A stretch of DNA of 64,000 nt from the NCBI RefSeq assembly GCF_029846235.1, contig NZ_JARVWP010000020.1:62001-126000 (forward strand). Reading direction: 5' to 3'. Position numbers and translations under genes: made by a program. Positions 26,319 to 34,973 of the stretch are shown piece by piece; within the stretch, counting starts at the first letter, position 1, and each line of letters opens with the position of its first letter. This DNA is from Bradyrhizobium sp. CER78 (lineage in GTDB: Bacteria; Pseudomonadota; Alphaproteobacteria; Rhizobiales; Xanthobacteraceae). The notes under the pieces were generated by a model, which did not search any database, was not told the DNA's origin, and saw only the letters and a program-made list of their open reading frames with translations.

Positions 26319-27659
26319 ATGCGCTTCGTCGGCGTGGCATTTCTGTTGTGCGCCTTGATGGTCGGGCTGGGCTATACCTATGGTCAAGATAGCTCGGCCC
26401 CGACCTTCCTCACGGCCCCGGTTGAACGGGGTAGCATCTCTACCCTGGTCAAGGCCAGCGGCACCGTTGAGGCGGTCGTAAACGTTGATGTCAGCTCGCA
26501 ATTGTCAGGACAGATTGCCGAGGTGTTCGTTAGTTTCAACGACAGCGTAACGGCGGGGCAACCGATCGCGCGAATAGATCAGGAAATCTTTGCGGCCCGC
26601 GTCAAAGAAGCAAGAGCCGCCCTGAGAGTGGCGAGAGCCACCGCTCAAGTGGAACAGGCAGCGCTGGAACGAGCGAAGGTCGCAGTGACGAATGCGCGGA
26701 CTGCCGAAAAGCTGGCAGAAGATCAATCGACTGCGAGCAAGGTCAGGCAGGAAGAAGCGGAGAGGGAATTCCAGCGAAAGCTCGCATTGGCACGCAGTGG
26801 AAGCGGTACCGAGCGAGACTTGAGCCAGGCGCGCTCGCTGCGCGATGCCGGAGCCGCCGACCTGCGCGCCTCCCTCGAGCAAATCCAGATGAAATCCGAG
26901 GCCATTGCGATTGCAGAGGCGGAAAGCCAAATGGCCGAGGCCAATCTCGAGAATGCACAGGCGGTTATCGAGCAGCGGCAGGCGGCCGTCGATCAGGCCG
27001 AAGTCGATCTCGGTCGGACCGTGCTCCGTGCGCCGATCAATGGAATCATCATCAAGCGGGATGTCAATCCGGGACAAACGGTCGCCGTCAGTCTCGAAGC
27101 CAAGACGTTGTTCAAGATTGCGGACGATCTGCGTGAGATGGAGGTCCATGGCAAGATCGACGAAGCCGATGTCGGGCAACTGAAAGTGGGTCAGACGGTC
27201 CAGTTCACGGTGGACGCTTATCCTGACCGGACCTTCAGCGGCCAAATTCTCCAGATCCGCAAGTCCCCCGAAGTCGTACAAAACGTCGTCACCTATACGA
27301 CGATCGTTTCTGCGCCAAATCCGGATCTTTTGCTGCTGCCGGGAATGACTGCCCAGCTTCGGATTGTGGTGAGCGATACGCGCGGGATCCTCAAGATTCC
27401 CAACCAGGCGCTGCGCTTCCGACCGAACGATGCCGGTGCTTCGAGTGCGGATAAGGCAGCCTCCTCCCAACCTTCTGCGACGGTATGGCTGGTCGGTGAC
27501 GGTGGGCGACCGCAACCCGTTGCAGTGAGACTGGGGGCGAGCGACGACAACAGCGCCGAACTGCTGGAGGGCGCGCTCGCTGAGGACCAGCACGTGATCA
27601 TCGGGATTGCGAACTCGCAAAAGCAAAGCGGCTATTTCGGCGTGCGTCTCGGATTTTGA
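26319..27659 (+). CDS. MacA/HlyD-type efflux adaptor
   Basis: Periplasmic membrane-fusion protein of 446 residues. An N-terminal membrane anchor (VGVAFLLCALMVGLGYTYG) is followed by the first biotinyl-lipoyl half, GTVEAVVNVDVSSQLSGQIAEVFVSFNDSV. A long coiled coil (about residues 90-220) follows, then LGRTVLRAPINGIIIKRDVNPGQTV as the second half. The ATG at 26319 is preferred to an in-frame TTG. With the next two genes it forms a MacAB-like tripartite exporter. The outer-membrane TolC partner is not in the window. Confidence 0.88.
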   Translation: MRFVGVAFLLCALMVGLGYTYGQDSSAPTFLTAPVERGSISTLVKASGTVEAVVNVDVSSQLSGQIAEVFVSFNDSVTAGQPIARIDQEIFAARVKEARAALRVARATAQVEQAALERAKVAVTNARTAEKLAEDQSTASKVRQEEAEREFQRKLALARSGSGTERDLSQARSLRDAGAADLRASLEQIQMKSEAIAIAEAESQMAEANLENAQAVIEQRQAAVDQAEVDLGRTVLRAPINGIIIKRDVNPGQTVAVSLEAKTLFKIADDLREMEVHGKIDEADVGQLKVGQTVQFTVDAYPDRTFSGQILQIRKSPEVVQNVVTYTTIVSAPNPDLLLLPGMTAQLRIVVSDTRGILKIPNQALRFRPNDAGASSADKAASSQPSATVWLVGDGGRPQPVAVRLGASDDNSAELLEGALAEDQHVIIGIANSQKQSGYFGVRLGF

Positions 27660-27673
27660 GATCGGATTCTAGG

Positions 27674-28405
27674 ATGCAGCCCCTGGTTCGAACCGTTGGA
27701 ATCTCAAAAAGCTATCCTTCCGGAGGCACGATCGTCTGCGCGGTATCGAATGTGTCGCTCGTAATCGAGCACGGTGAGTTTGTTGCAATACGGGGGCGGT
27801 CGGGGTCGGGAAAGTCGACCCTGATGAACCTTTTGGGTCTGTTGGATCGGCCCGATTCCGGCACATACGCGTTCAATGGTCGAGAAGTTGCAAAGCTGAG
27901 CGAAGACGGACGCGCGACCGTCAGGAGCCACGACATCGGATTCATATTCCAGCAGCCGGCCCTTCTGCCGCGGGCAACCGCGCTGGAAAATGTCGAACTT
28001 CCGCTTATCTACGCCGGCATTCCTCCCTCCAGGCGACGTCGCAAGGCCAGGGACGCGCTTGACCGCGTGGGCCTGGGCGACCGCGGCCATCATTGGCCAA
28101 ACCAACTCTCGGGAGGAGAGCAGCAGCGGGTTGTCATTGCCCGTGCGACAGTGAACGATCCAGTACTCATTCTCGCCGATGAACCGACCGGATCGCTGGA
28201 TAGTGCCACCGGCAACGAGATCCTGTCGCTGTTCGAGGCTCTGCATCGCGAAGGGCGCACGATCATCGTGGTTACGCATGCCACCGAGGTCGCCAATCGT
28301 GCGCGGCGACTGATCACCTTGCACGACGGACGAATCGTCGAAGACTCCTCGGCGTCATCGGACAATTTGCGTCCGGCCGCCCTCTCTATGGGTTCCTTGC
28401 CATGA
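27674..28405 (+). CDS. MacB-type ABC transporter ATPase
   Basis: ATP-binding subunit of 243 residues with Walker A RSGSGKST, Q-loop FIFQQPALLPR, signature QLSGGEQQRV and Walker B LILADEPTGSLD, typical of the LolD/MacB group. The ATG at 27674 is 14 bases after the adaptor stop; its stop overlaps the permease start (ATGA). Unlike E. coli MacB, the ATPase and permease are separate polypeptides. Confidence 0.9.
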   Translation: MQPLVRTVGISKSYPSGGTIVCAVSNVSLVIEHGEFVAIRGRSGSGKSTLMNLLGLLDRPDSGTYAFNGREVAKLSEDGRATVRSHDIGFIFQQPALLPRATALENVELPLIYAGIPPSRRRRKARDALDRVGLGDRGHHWPNQLSGGEQQRVVIARATVNDPVLILADEPTGSLDSATGNEILSLFEALHREGRTIIVVTHATEVANRARRLITLHDGRIVEDSSASSDNLRPAALSMGSLP

Positions 28406-29637
28406 GTCCTCTGGAGAGCTTGCGAATCGCCGCTCGGGCGCTCCGGGTCAACAAGCTGCGGAGCGCCTTGACCGTGCTTGGGATCGTCGTTGGCGTCGGA
28501 GCGGTCGTCTGCATGGTCTCTGTCGGAGCTGGCGCACAAGCGGAAGTCTCCGAGAAGATCCGCACGCTCGGAGCCAACCTTCTGCTCGTCATGCCCGGAG
28601 CCAGGAATTCTGGAGGGGCGAGGCTTGAATCTGGAACGCAGCCGACGCTGACGGTGGAGGACGCCGCTTCTATTCGCCGCGAGCTGGCGGACGTTCAGGT
28701 CGCGGCTCCGTTGCTGTCGCGTTCCCTCCCGCTCGTGGCGGCAAACAGGAACTGGGTGACCGTGGTGGCGGGAATAAATCCCGACTACCTGGTGGCTCGC
28801 GAATGGCAGGTTGCCAGCGGCCGGTTGTTTACGAGCGATGAGATCGCATCCGGAGCGAAAGTTGCCATCGTAGGCGCGGTTATCGTCGAGGAGCTCTTCA
28901 ATGGGGGCCCGGGAATCGGCGAGACGCTTCGGATTGGCAACGTCCCCTTCACCGTGATTGGCGTGCTGGACAAAAAGGGGTTGGGCGCGGCTGGCCGCAG
29001 CCAGGACGACGTCGTGTTCATCCCGCTGTCGGCTGCGAAAAGCCGCGTGCTCGGAGCCGTGCGCGGCACGACCCGCGAGGCATTGGATTTCATCTCGATC
29101 AAGGTTTCGGACACGACTGCAATGTCGGAGATCCAGCGCGACGTTGAGGCCCTGCTTCGACAGCGGCATCGCATTCGCGGAGATGCCCCCAGCGATTTCA
29201 GGGTCGAGAATCCGGCGGATGTTCTGTTTGCACGCGGAGCCGCAATGCGGCTGCTCGCCGGTTTGTTGATTGCGGTGGCTGCGGTCTCGCTGGTCGTTGG
29301 CGGCATCAGCATCATGAACATCATGCTGGTTTCGGTAACCGAACGCACCCGCGAAATCGGTTTGCGGATGGCCGTCGGAGCTCGCCGCCGCGAAATACGA
29401 TGGCAATTTCTCATCGAAGCCGCGATCCTGGCGTTGGTCGGAGGGCTTGTGGGCGCATTTTTGGGGGCTGCCGCGGCAGTCGCAATCGCTTGGAAAGCTG
29501 GTTGGCCTGTCCTGATCAGCCCCTGGGCCATCGTCTTGGCTTGCGGATTCGCGGGGTTCATCGGAATTTCGTTCGGCCTCTACCCCGCGCATCGGGCCGC
29601 GCGGCTTGATCCGATTGTAGCATTGCGTTTCGAATAG
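28402..29637 (+). CDS. MacB/FtsX-type ABC permease
   Basis: Permease of 411 residues with the MacB topology: one N-terminal helix (TVLGIVVGVGAVVCMVSVGAG), a large periplasmic domain, then three helices after about residue 285. Conserved GGISIMNIMLVSVTERTREIGLRMA precedes them, and it ends in DPIVALRFE. It moves substrates from the periplasm outward through the adaptor; the substrate is unknown. It ends the operon. Confidence 0.9.
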   Translation: MSPLESLRIAARALRVNKLRSALTVLGIVVGVGAVVCMVSVGAGAQAEVSEKIRTLGANLLLVMPGARNSGGARLESGTQPTLTVEDAASIRRELADVQVAAPLLSRSLPLVAANRNWVTVVAGINPDYLVAREWQVASGRLFTSDEIASGAKVAIVGAVIVEELFNGGPGIGETLRIGNVPFTVIGVLDKKGLGAAGRSQDDVVFIPLSAAKSRVLGAVRGTTREALDFISIKVSDTTAMSEIQRDVEALLRQRHRIRGDAPSDFRVENPADVLFARGAAMRLLAGLLIAVAAVSLVVGGISIMNIMLVSVTERTREIGLRMAVGARRREIRWQFLIEAAILALVGGLVGAFLGAAAAVAIAWKAGWPVLISPWAIVLACGFAGFIGISFGLYPAHRAARLDPIVALRFE

Positions 29638-29677
29638 GCGAAAGCCAGTACGCACAAGCCAGCGCCGCCGGGACGTC

Positions 29678-29753
29678 AGGCTGCACAAATTAACCTGACG
29701 GGCAAATTGGCGCTTCCGTCGCCGGGCAAATCATGTCGCGAGAATGCGAAGCT
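29678..29753 (+). repeat. Direct repeat, left copy
   Basis: About 76 bp, matched in the same direction at 33301-33377 with only a few differences (shared core GACGGGCAAATTGGCGCT and GGGCAAATCATG). The pair brackets the GST-SDR-SDR-LysR module. It may simply be an interspersed repeat of this genome. Confidence 0.7.
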
Positions 29754-29769
29754 ATGTCCCACCCACGAT

Positions 29770-29869
29770 CATCATCGCCCGGCTCGTGGCGATCCAGTAC
29801 GCCGCGGCCTCTCGGCTCAAGCATAAACGCCTCTGGAATACTGGATCACCCGCATGCGCGGGTGATGAC
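29770..29869. repeat. Palindromic repeat, GCGATCCAGTA family
   Basis: Contains GCGATCCAGTACGCCGCGG and, in reverse, ATACTGGATCACCCGC near the other end. The same family, in the opposite orientation, is at 49869-49968. Both are intergenic. Confidence 0.65.
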
Positions 29870-29951
29870 ATCACGTTGTTTGGCATCTTGTGGCGTAGCC
29901 TTCACTTCGGAAGCGGTGACCAATCGCAGGATATCTGATCGCGCTCGACGC

Positions 29952-30584
29952 CTAAGCTGTCATGCTCGGGCGTGAAGCGATGGAATCGTACCAGCGGCGC
30001 GACGCCCCGTTTTCCTGCGGAGTGGATAGTCCCAATGCCTTGCTCGCGAAGTCGATTGCGACGATTGCCGTGATGTCGGCGATGCTGAACTTGTCACCCG
30101 CTACGAATGGCATCTCGGACAGGCGTAGCTCGAGATCGCCGTAGAAGTCGGCGATCCGGCGCTGACCACGAGTGACCAATTCGGGGATCTGATCGTAGCC
30201 GTGGGGACCCGCGATCGCGCGCCCTTTCAGGCCGGCGGCCCCGTTGCGTACGGTCTCCATGACCGAAGCGAAGCCCTCCAACTCCATCCGGCGCTCCCAC
30301 ATGGTGACCGTTGCCTTTTCCTTGGGCAAAGTTCCGAGCAACGGCGGATTCGGCTGCACTTCTTCGAGATAGCGGATGATCGCCGGCACCTCCGCGATGA
30401 CCGTCCCATCGTCAAGAACGAGGGCGGGCACGACGCGTCGCGGGTTGATCGCCGCGTAGGCGTGCGAGAACTGTTCCCGCGCACCGAGATCGACCGGCAC
30501 GAAGGGCATCGTGATGCCCTTCTCTGCAAGATAGATCCTGACGCGACGCGAATTGGGCGAACCGGAAGACTGGTAGAGTTTCAT
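29952..30584 (-). CDS. Glutathione S-transferase family protein
   Basis: Protein of 210 residues. The thioredoxin-like N-terminal half starts MKLYQSSGSPNSRRVRIYLAEKG and has the PALVLDDGTVIAEVPAIIRYLEE segment that binds glutathione. An all-helical C-terminal half follows, with FSIADITAIVAIDFA. It probably conjugates or isomerises a small electrophile. It is the last gene of a three-gene minus-strand operon with two SDRs; 16 bases separate it from the SDR before it. Confidence 0.87.
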   Translation of the reverse strand: MKLYQSSGSPNSRRVRIYLAEKGITMPFVPVDLGAREQFSHAYAAINPRRVVPALVLDDGTVIAEVPAIIRYLEEVQPNPPLLGTLPKEKATVTMWERRMELEGFASVMETVRNGAAGLKGRAIAGPHGYDQIPELVTRGQRRIADFYGDLELRLSEMPFVAGDKFSIADITAIVAIDFASKALGLSTPQENGASRRWYDSIASRPSMTA

Positions 30585-30600
30585 GGCAAGCCCCCCGAAC

Positions 30601-31347
30601 TCAAAGCTTTGAGCCGCCGCCGACCTGGATGGTATCGCCGGTCACCCAGCGCGCGGAATACGAGGCGAGAAAGGTCACCGCGTCCGCGACGTCGTCGGCA
30701 TGACCGATCCGTTGCAAGGCTTGCATCTTGAGCGCGTAATCGCGGCCCTCATCCGTCTTGGCGAATTCGGACATGTCGGTGTCGATGATGCCCGGCGCCA
30801 CGGCATTGACGCGGATGCCGCGGGGCCCGAGCAGCGACGCGAAGTGCTTCACCATCGTGTCGATCGCGCCCTTGGTGGCAGAATAGGCCGACAACTGGCC
30901 CACAGCAGCCCGCGCCGCCAATGACGATGTCATCACGATACTGGAGCCATCGCCCAACAAGGGGAGCAACTGCTGCACCAGGAAGAACGGCGCGCGGACG
31001 TTGACCGCGAACATGCGGTCGAAATCCTCGACGGTCTGCTCTTCGATGGTCGCAGGCACCGCAATGCCCGCATTGGCGACGAGAATATCGAGTCGGCCGA
31101 CGACGAGCTTGCGCACCTCGGTGGCGAGCCTCTGCGCGCCGTCGGATGCGGACAGATCGGCACCGACGGCGTCGGCCTGTCCGCCGGCTTCGCGAATTTC
31201 CGCGACCAGGGAATGCGCATCGTCGGCGGAATTTCCGTAGTGAACGATCACGCGGGCGCCAGCGAGAGCGAGCGCGCGGGCGGTGGCGCGGCCGATGCCT
31301 CGGGAGGCACCGGTGACAAGGGCGGTTCGGCTGATAAGGTCGGTCAT
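30601..31347 (-). CDS. SDR-family oxidoreductase
   Basis: Classical SDR of 248 residues. GASRGIG near the N-terminus, NAGIAVP, a Ser in SSLAARAAVG and YSATK (Tyr and Lys) are present, and the end reads ARWVTGDTIQVGGGSKL. It resembles FabG-like 3-oxoacyl reductases, but the substrate is unknown. It lies between another SDR gene and the GST gene in one operon. Confidence 0.9.
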   Translation of the reverse strand: MTDLISRTALVTGASRGIGRATARALALAGARVIVHYGNSADDAHSLVAEIREAGGQADAVGADLSASDGAQRLATEVRKLVVGRLDILVANAGIAVPATIEEQTVEDFDRMFAVNVRAPFFLVQQLLPLLGDGSSIVMTSSLAARAAVGQLSAYSATKGAIDTMVKHFASLLGPRGIRVNAVAPGIIDTDMSEFAKTDEGRDYALKMQALQRIGHADDVADAVTFLASYSARWVTGDTIQVGGGSKL

Positions 31348-31384
31348 GGTTGTTCTCCTGGTTGGATTTGTGATCGGGGTGTCT

Positions 31385-32131
31385 TCACGCAGCGGTCTTG
31401 CCGCCGTTGACGCTGATAATCTGGCCGGTGATGAACGATGCCTTGCTCGACGCCGCGAACAGGATGGCGTCCGCGAGCTCCTCCGGGCGGCCTGCTCGCT
31501 TCATGGGAATTCCCGCAACCATCCCGGCCTTGCGATCGGCGGAGCCCGTGAACCTGTCGAGCATTGCGGTCTCTATCGGACCGGGCGCGATCGCGTTGAC
31601 GCGGACGCCAAAGGCGGCCGCCTCCAGAGCGGCGGATTTGGTCAAGCCTTCAACGGCATGTTTGCTGGCGACGTAGAGCGAAGCGTTCGGCGCTCCGCGG
31701 CTGCCCATGGTCGACGATATATTCACGATGCTACCGAAGCCCTGGGACTGCATGATCCTGAGTTCGTGCTTCATCGACAGGAGAACACCGAGAACGTTGG
31801 TGTCGAAAGTCGCCGCGTAGCTTTCCGCGGTTTGCCCGGTCACTGGTCCGGGTGTGCCTTCCGTGCCGGCATTGTTGACCGCGACGTCGAGACGGCTGAA
31901 CCGCTCGATCGTCCGCTCGACCAGCGCCGAAACGTCGCTCTCTTGCCGGACGTCGGCGCGGACGAATTCTGCTGCGACGCCGAGCGACCGGAGCTCTTCA
32001 GACAGCGCGCGGCCGACGTCGTCGTGGCGGCCGGAAACGACGACGCTCGCTCCTTCACGGGCGAAGGCCAGCGCAGTGGCGCGGCCGATACCAGTGAGGG
32101 CACCTGTGATCAGGACGACGGAGTTGCCCAT
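31385..32131 (-). CDS. SDR-family oxidoreductase
   Basis: Second SDR of the operon, 248 residues. GALTGIG, NNAGTEG, the Ser of ISSTMGSRG, YVASK and FITGQIISVNGGKTA are visible. The start at 32131 is chosen because GGAG lies 7 bases upstream; longer frames have no better support. It differs clearly from the other SDR, so it is not a recent duplication. It is divergent from the LysR gene. Confidence 0.9.
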   Translation of the reverse strand: MGNSVVLITGALTGIGRATALAFAREGASVVVSGRHDDVGRALSEELRSLGVAAEFVRADVRQESDVSALVERTIERFSRLDVAVNNAGTEGTPGPVTGQTAESYAATFDTNVLGVLLSMKHELRIMQSQGFGSIVNISSTMGSRGAPNASLYVASKHAVEGLTKSAALEAAAFGVRVNAIAPGPIETAMLDRFTGSADRKAGMVAGIPMKRAGRPEELADAILFAASSKASFITGQIISVNGGKTAA

Positions 32132-32308
32132 TTTTACTCTCCAGCAGATGCGGCCGGTATGCTCGATCGGCCTGGTTCGCCAATTTCCACCGCAGCAGGG
32201 TCTCAAAGACGCTGCGAGGTTTTGGCTTCAATGGCTGGAGATTTAGGAGAGGCTGGCTTCTTTGAGAAAGACTTCGTAGGGTTTGAGGTATACTTTTGAG
32301 GAATAGCT

Positions 32309-33217
32309 ATGGAGCTACGACACCTCCGTTATTTCGTCGCCGTGGCCGAAGAGGGCAGCCTTTCGGTCGCGGCCCAAAAGCGTCTGCACACCGCGCAGCC
32401 GTCACTGAGCCGCCAGATCCACGATCTAGAGATGGAGCTCGGCGTGCAACTGTTCGTGCGCGGACCGCGCGGCATCGAACTGACGCCATCGGGGCGCGTG
32501 TTTCTTGACCATGCGCGAGTGGCTCTGTTGCAGGTCGAGGCCGCCGGCGAAGCCGCCAGGCGCGCCGCCCAGCCGGCGAAATCGGCCTTCTCGATCGGGT
32601 TTCTTACCGGGTACGAGATGGACTGGCTTCCGGCGGTAATGGGTATCTTGCGTGGCAAGCTGCCGAGCACGGAAATCACCATCCGTAGCGAGGACTCTCC
32701 CGACCTCGCTGCGGGACTTATGCGGGGCAAGATCGACCTTGCGTTCATGCGTCCGGAGAGGAGCGCGGCGGGCCTTCAGTTCAAGTTGCTTCGTCATGAT
32801 CCGATCCTGGTCATGATGCCACGAGACCATCCGCTCGCGGCGCGCTCCTCCGTTCGTCCGAAGGATTTGGTAGGACAGAGCTACATCGGAGTATCTGCGG
32901 CGAGAGCGCCGACGCTGCGCTCGGCGATCAATGACTTTTTCACGCGACACGGGTTGGCGATGGAAGCGGCGCACCAGGCGGAGAATCTAGCCATGGCTAT
33001 TTCGCTGATCGCCTCCACTGGGGGCATCTGCCTTCTTCCGCTCTATGCGCAGAACTTGCTCCCGAAAACCATCGTCTGCCGTCCGATTCAGGGTGCGCCG
33101 CCGCTGGTCGATCTGGTGATCGGCTACAATGAAGGTAACCGTTCGCCGTTGCTGGAGTTTGTTCTTTCGAGGGTTGACGAGATCAAGTTTCAGGCGTTGC
33201 GGCACGAGGGCGGATGA
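32309..33217 (+). CDS. LysR-family regulator
   Basis: Regulator of 302 residues. The N-terminal helix-turn-helix is HLRYFVAVAEEGSLSVAAQKRLHTAQPSLSRQI, followed by an effector domain of the CatM/BenM-like type. It is divergent from the SDR-SDR-GST operon with a 177-base gap and is the probable regulator of that operon. I could not settle on a single operator site in the gap. Confidence 0.9.
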   Translation: MELRHLRYFVAVAEEGSLSVAAQKRLHTAQPSLSRQIHDLEMELGVQLFVRGPRGIELTPSGRVFLDHARVALLQVEAAGEAARRAAQPAKSAFSIGFLTGYEMDWLPAVMGILRGKLPSTEITIRSEDSPDLAAGLMRGKIDLAFMRPERSAAGLQFKLLRHDPILVMMPRDHPLAARSSVRPKDLVGQSYIGVSAARAPTLRSAINDFFTRHGLAMEAAHQAENLAMAISLIASTGGICLLPLYAQNLLPKTIVCRPIQGAPPLVDLVIGYNEGNRSPLLEFVLSRVDEIKFQALRHEGG

Positions 33218-33300
33218 TGCTCGAGGAGAGCGCTCCGCTCGAAGAGAAGGCGTCAACGCAGGAATCCGCGGTTCCGTTCTGATTCTGGAGCTGGGAAATC

Positions 33301-33377
33301 AGGCTGCGACAAATCAATCCGACGGGCAAATTGGCGCTGCCGTCGTCGGGCAAATCATGCCGCGAGACTGCGAATCT
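33301..33377 (+). repeat. Direct repeat, right copy
   Basis: Second copy of the repeat at 29678-29753, in the same direction, about 3.6 kb away. It lies 83 bases after the LysR stop. Confidence 0.7.
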
Positions 33378-33471
33378 GCGTCCTCATCCTCACCGTCGTC
33401 CTGGCTTTCGCCAGGACGACGATTGTGAATGTGGCGCGATGTGCGTTCCCCCTCGAGGCGAACGCCACAAA

Positions 33472-34713
33472 TCACGCCTTCTGCTTCGCGGCTTCCTTCG
33501 CGAGATCGGGCGCATTCACGGCCGGGATGGCGACGCGGCCTGTGCCGGTATGCTGGAGCGCGGCGGCGGCCTTGTCGTTCTGCATGATCTTGGCCATCAC
33601 GGCTTGGCCGGCGCGCTCGAACACGGCGCGGTTGTCGACCAGGAACTGGCGCGACTTGCGCAGGCCGTCGATATAGCCGTTGATCTCGGGCACGACATAG
33701 CGCGCGACCAGGTCCCAGCTGCGGCGGGTGTTTTCGATGTTGGCCCAGTCATGGGCGAAGCCGATGATCGAACCGACGCCGCCGGAGACGTCGACCAGAT
33801 TCTTGATCATCTTGATCAGGTCGTCGGGCGTGCCGATGGTGGACGCGGCGCCTTCGACGAAGGCGGTCTTGTCGACGGCTTCATCCGCAGAGGCGAACGC
33901 GGTCAGGCCCGGCCGCATCAAGGTGCCGACATTATACTCGTTGTGCCAGCGCAGCAGCCCGGCGCCGGCCTCGCGCCGCGCCTGCTCGCGGGTCTCGGCG
34001 ATGTGCCAGGACAGCAGCACGCGCCAGTTGGCGCGGCTCACCGTGGTGCCGGCCTTCGCGGCGGCATCCTCGGCGAACTGCCATTGCTGCGGCAGCGCCA
34101 TCAAGCCCTGGGTCGACATCGAGCCCAGCGAGATGATGCCGATGCCGTATTTGCCGGCGAGCGTCATGCCCGACGGCGAAATCTGCGAGGCCACCACGAA
34201 CGGCATGTCCTCCTGCAGCGGCAGGATCTGCAGCGCGGCGTCGTGCATCTCGAACCAGTCGGTCTTGGCGGTGACGCGCTCGCCGTTGAACAGGCGGCGG
34301 ATCACAGCGATCGCCTCGTCCTGGCGGTCGCGCTGGGTCATCGGGTCGATGCCGAGCGTATGCGCGTCGGAGGCGAGCGCGCCGGGGCCGGAGCCGAAGA
34401 TGGCGCGGCCGCCGGTCATGTGGTCGAGCTGCACCATGCGCTGCGCGACGTTGAAGGGATGGTGATAGGGCAGCGAGATCACGCCGGTGCCGAGCTTGAT
34501 GCGCTTGGTGCGCTCGCCGGCGGCGGCCAGGAACATTTCCGGCGAGGCGATGGTCTCCCAGCCCGAGGAATGGTGCTCGCCGCACCAGAATTCGTCGTAA
34601 CCGAGCGCGTCGAGCTGTTCGACGAAATCGAGGTCGCGGCGGAATTGCAGCATCGGATGCTCGCCGATCGGGTGATGCGGGGCGAGGAAGGCTCCGAACT
34701 TGAGGCGCGCCAT
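33472..34713 (-). CDS. LLM-class flavin-dependent oxidoreductase
   Basis: Luciferase-like monooxygenase of 413 residues, similar to the limonene-monooxygenase type. It has KFGAFLAPHHPIGE, DEFWCGEHHSSGWE, GTGVISLPYHHPF and GSGPGALASDA, and a hydrophilic C-terminus of Ala and Lys. It uses FMNH2 and O2 on an unknown substrate. It is a monocistronic gene divergent from the MFS exporter. Confidence 0.87.
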   Translation of the reverse strand: MARLKFGAFLAPHHPIGEHPMLQFRRDLDFVEQLDALGYDEFWCGEHHSSGWETIASPEMFLAAAGERTKRIKLGTGVISLPYHHPFNVAQRMVQLDHMTGGRAIFGSGPGALASDAHTLGIDPMTQRDRQDEAIAVIRRLFNGERVTAKTDWFEMHDAALQILPLQEDMPFVVASQISPSGMTLAGKYGIGIISLGSMSTQGLMALPQQWQFAEDAAAKAGTTVSRANWRVLLSWHIAETREQARREAGAGLLRWHNEYNVGTLMRPGLTAFASADEAVDKTAFVEGAASTIGTPDDLIKMIKNLVDVSGGVGSIIGFAHDWANIENTRRSWDLVARYVVPEINGYIDGLRKSRQFLVDNRAVFERAGQAVMAKIMQNDKAAAALQHTGTGRVAIPAVNAPDLAKEAAKQKA

Positions 34714-34973
34714 TGGTCGTTCTCTCCAACTTATTGTTATCGGGGGCTTTCCGCCAACCTACGGGGTGGGCGAAAGCAAGGCAATGCTTGGGGGTTGCGG
34801 CGCCCGCATGGTTGTTGCGCAAATCGGCGGCGATTGCCGCCCTCCGGAATGTTTCCCAGCGCATCAACGCAAATTGCGCGCCGGAGCATGGGCAGGCGTC
34901 ATAGCCATGGATGACGTGCCCGTGAACCAACGCTTACGTCCGAGGTAATCGAAGGGATTGCCGGAATCTGCTG

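Larger units (their letters stand above)
29638..29951. other. 314-base intergenic region filled by repeats
   Basis: Between the permease stop and the GST gene. It holds the left copy of the 76-bp direct repeat (29678-29753) and a palindromic repeat (29770-29869). I see no gene. Confidence 0.6.

Noticed and set aside
33331..34914. Long plus-strand frame opposite the flavin oxidoreductase
   Set aside because: It is the mirror of the minus-strand gene with no domain of its own.
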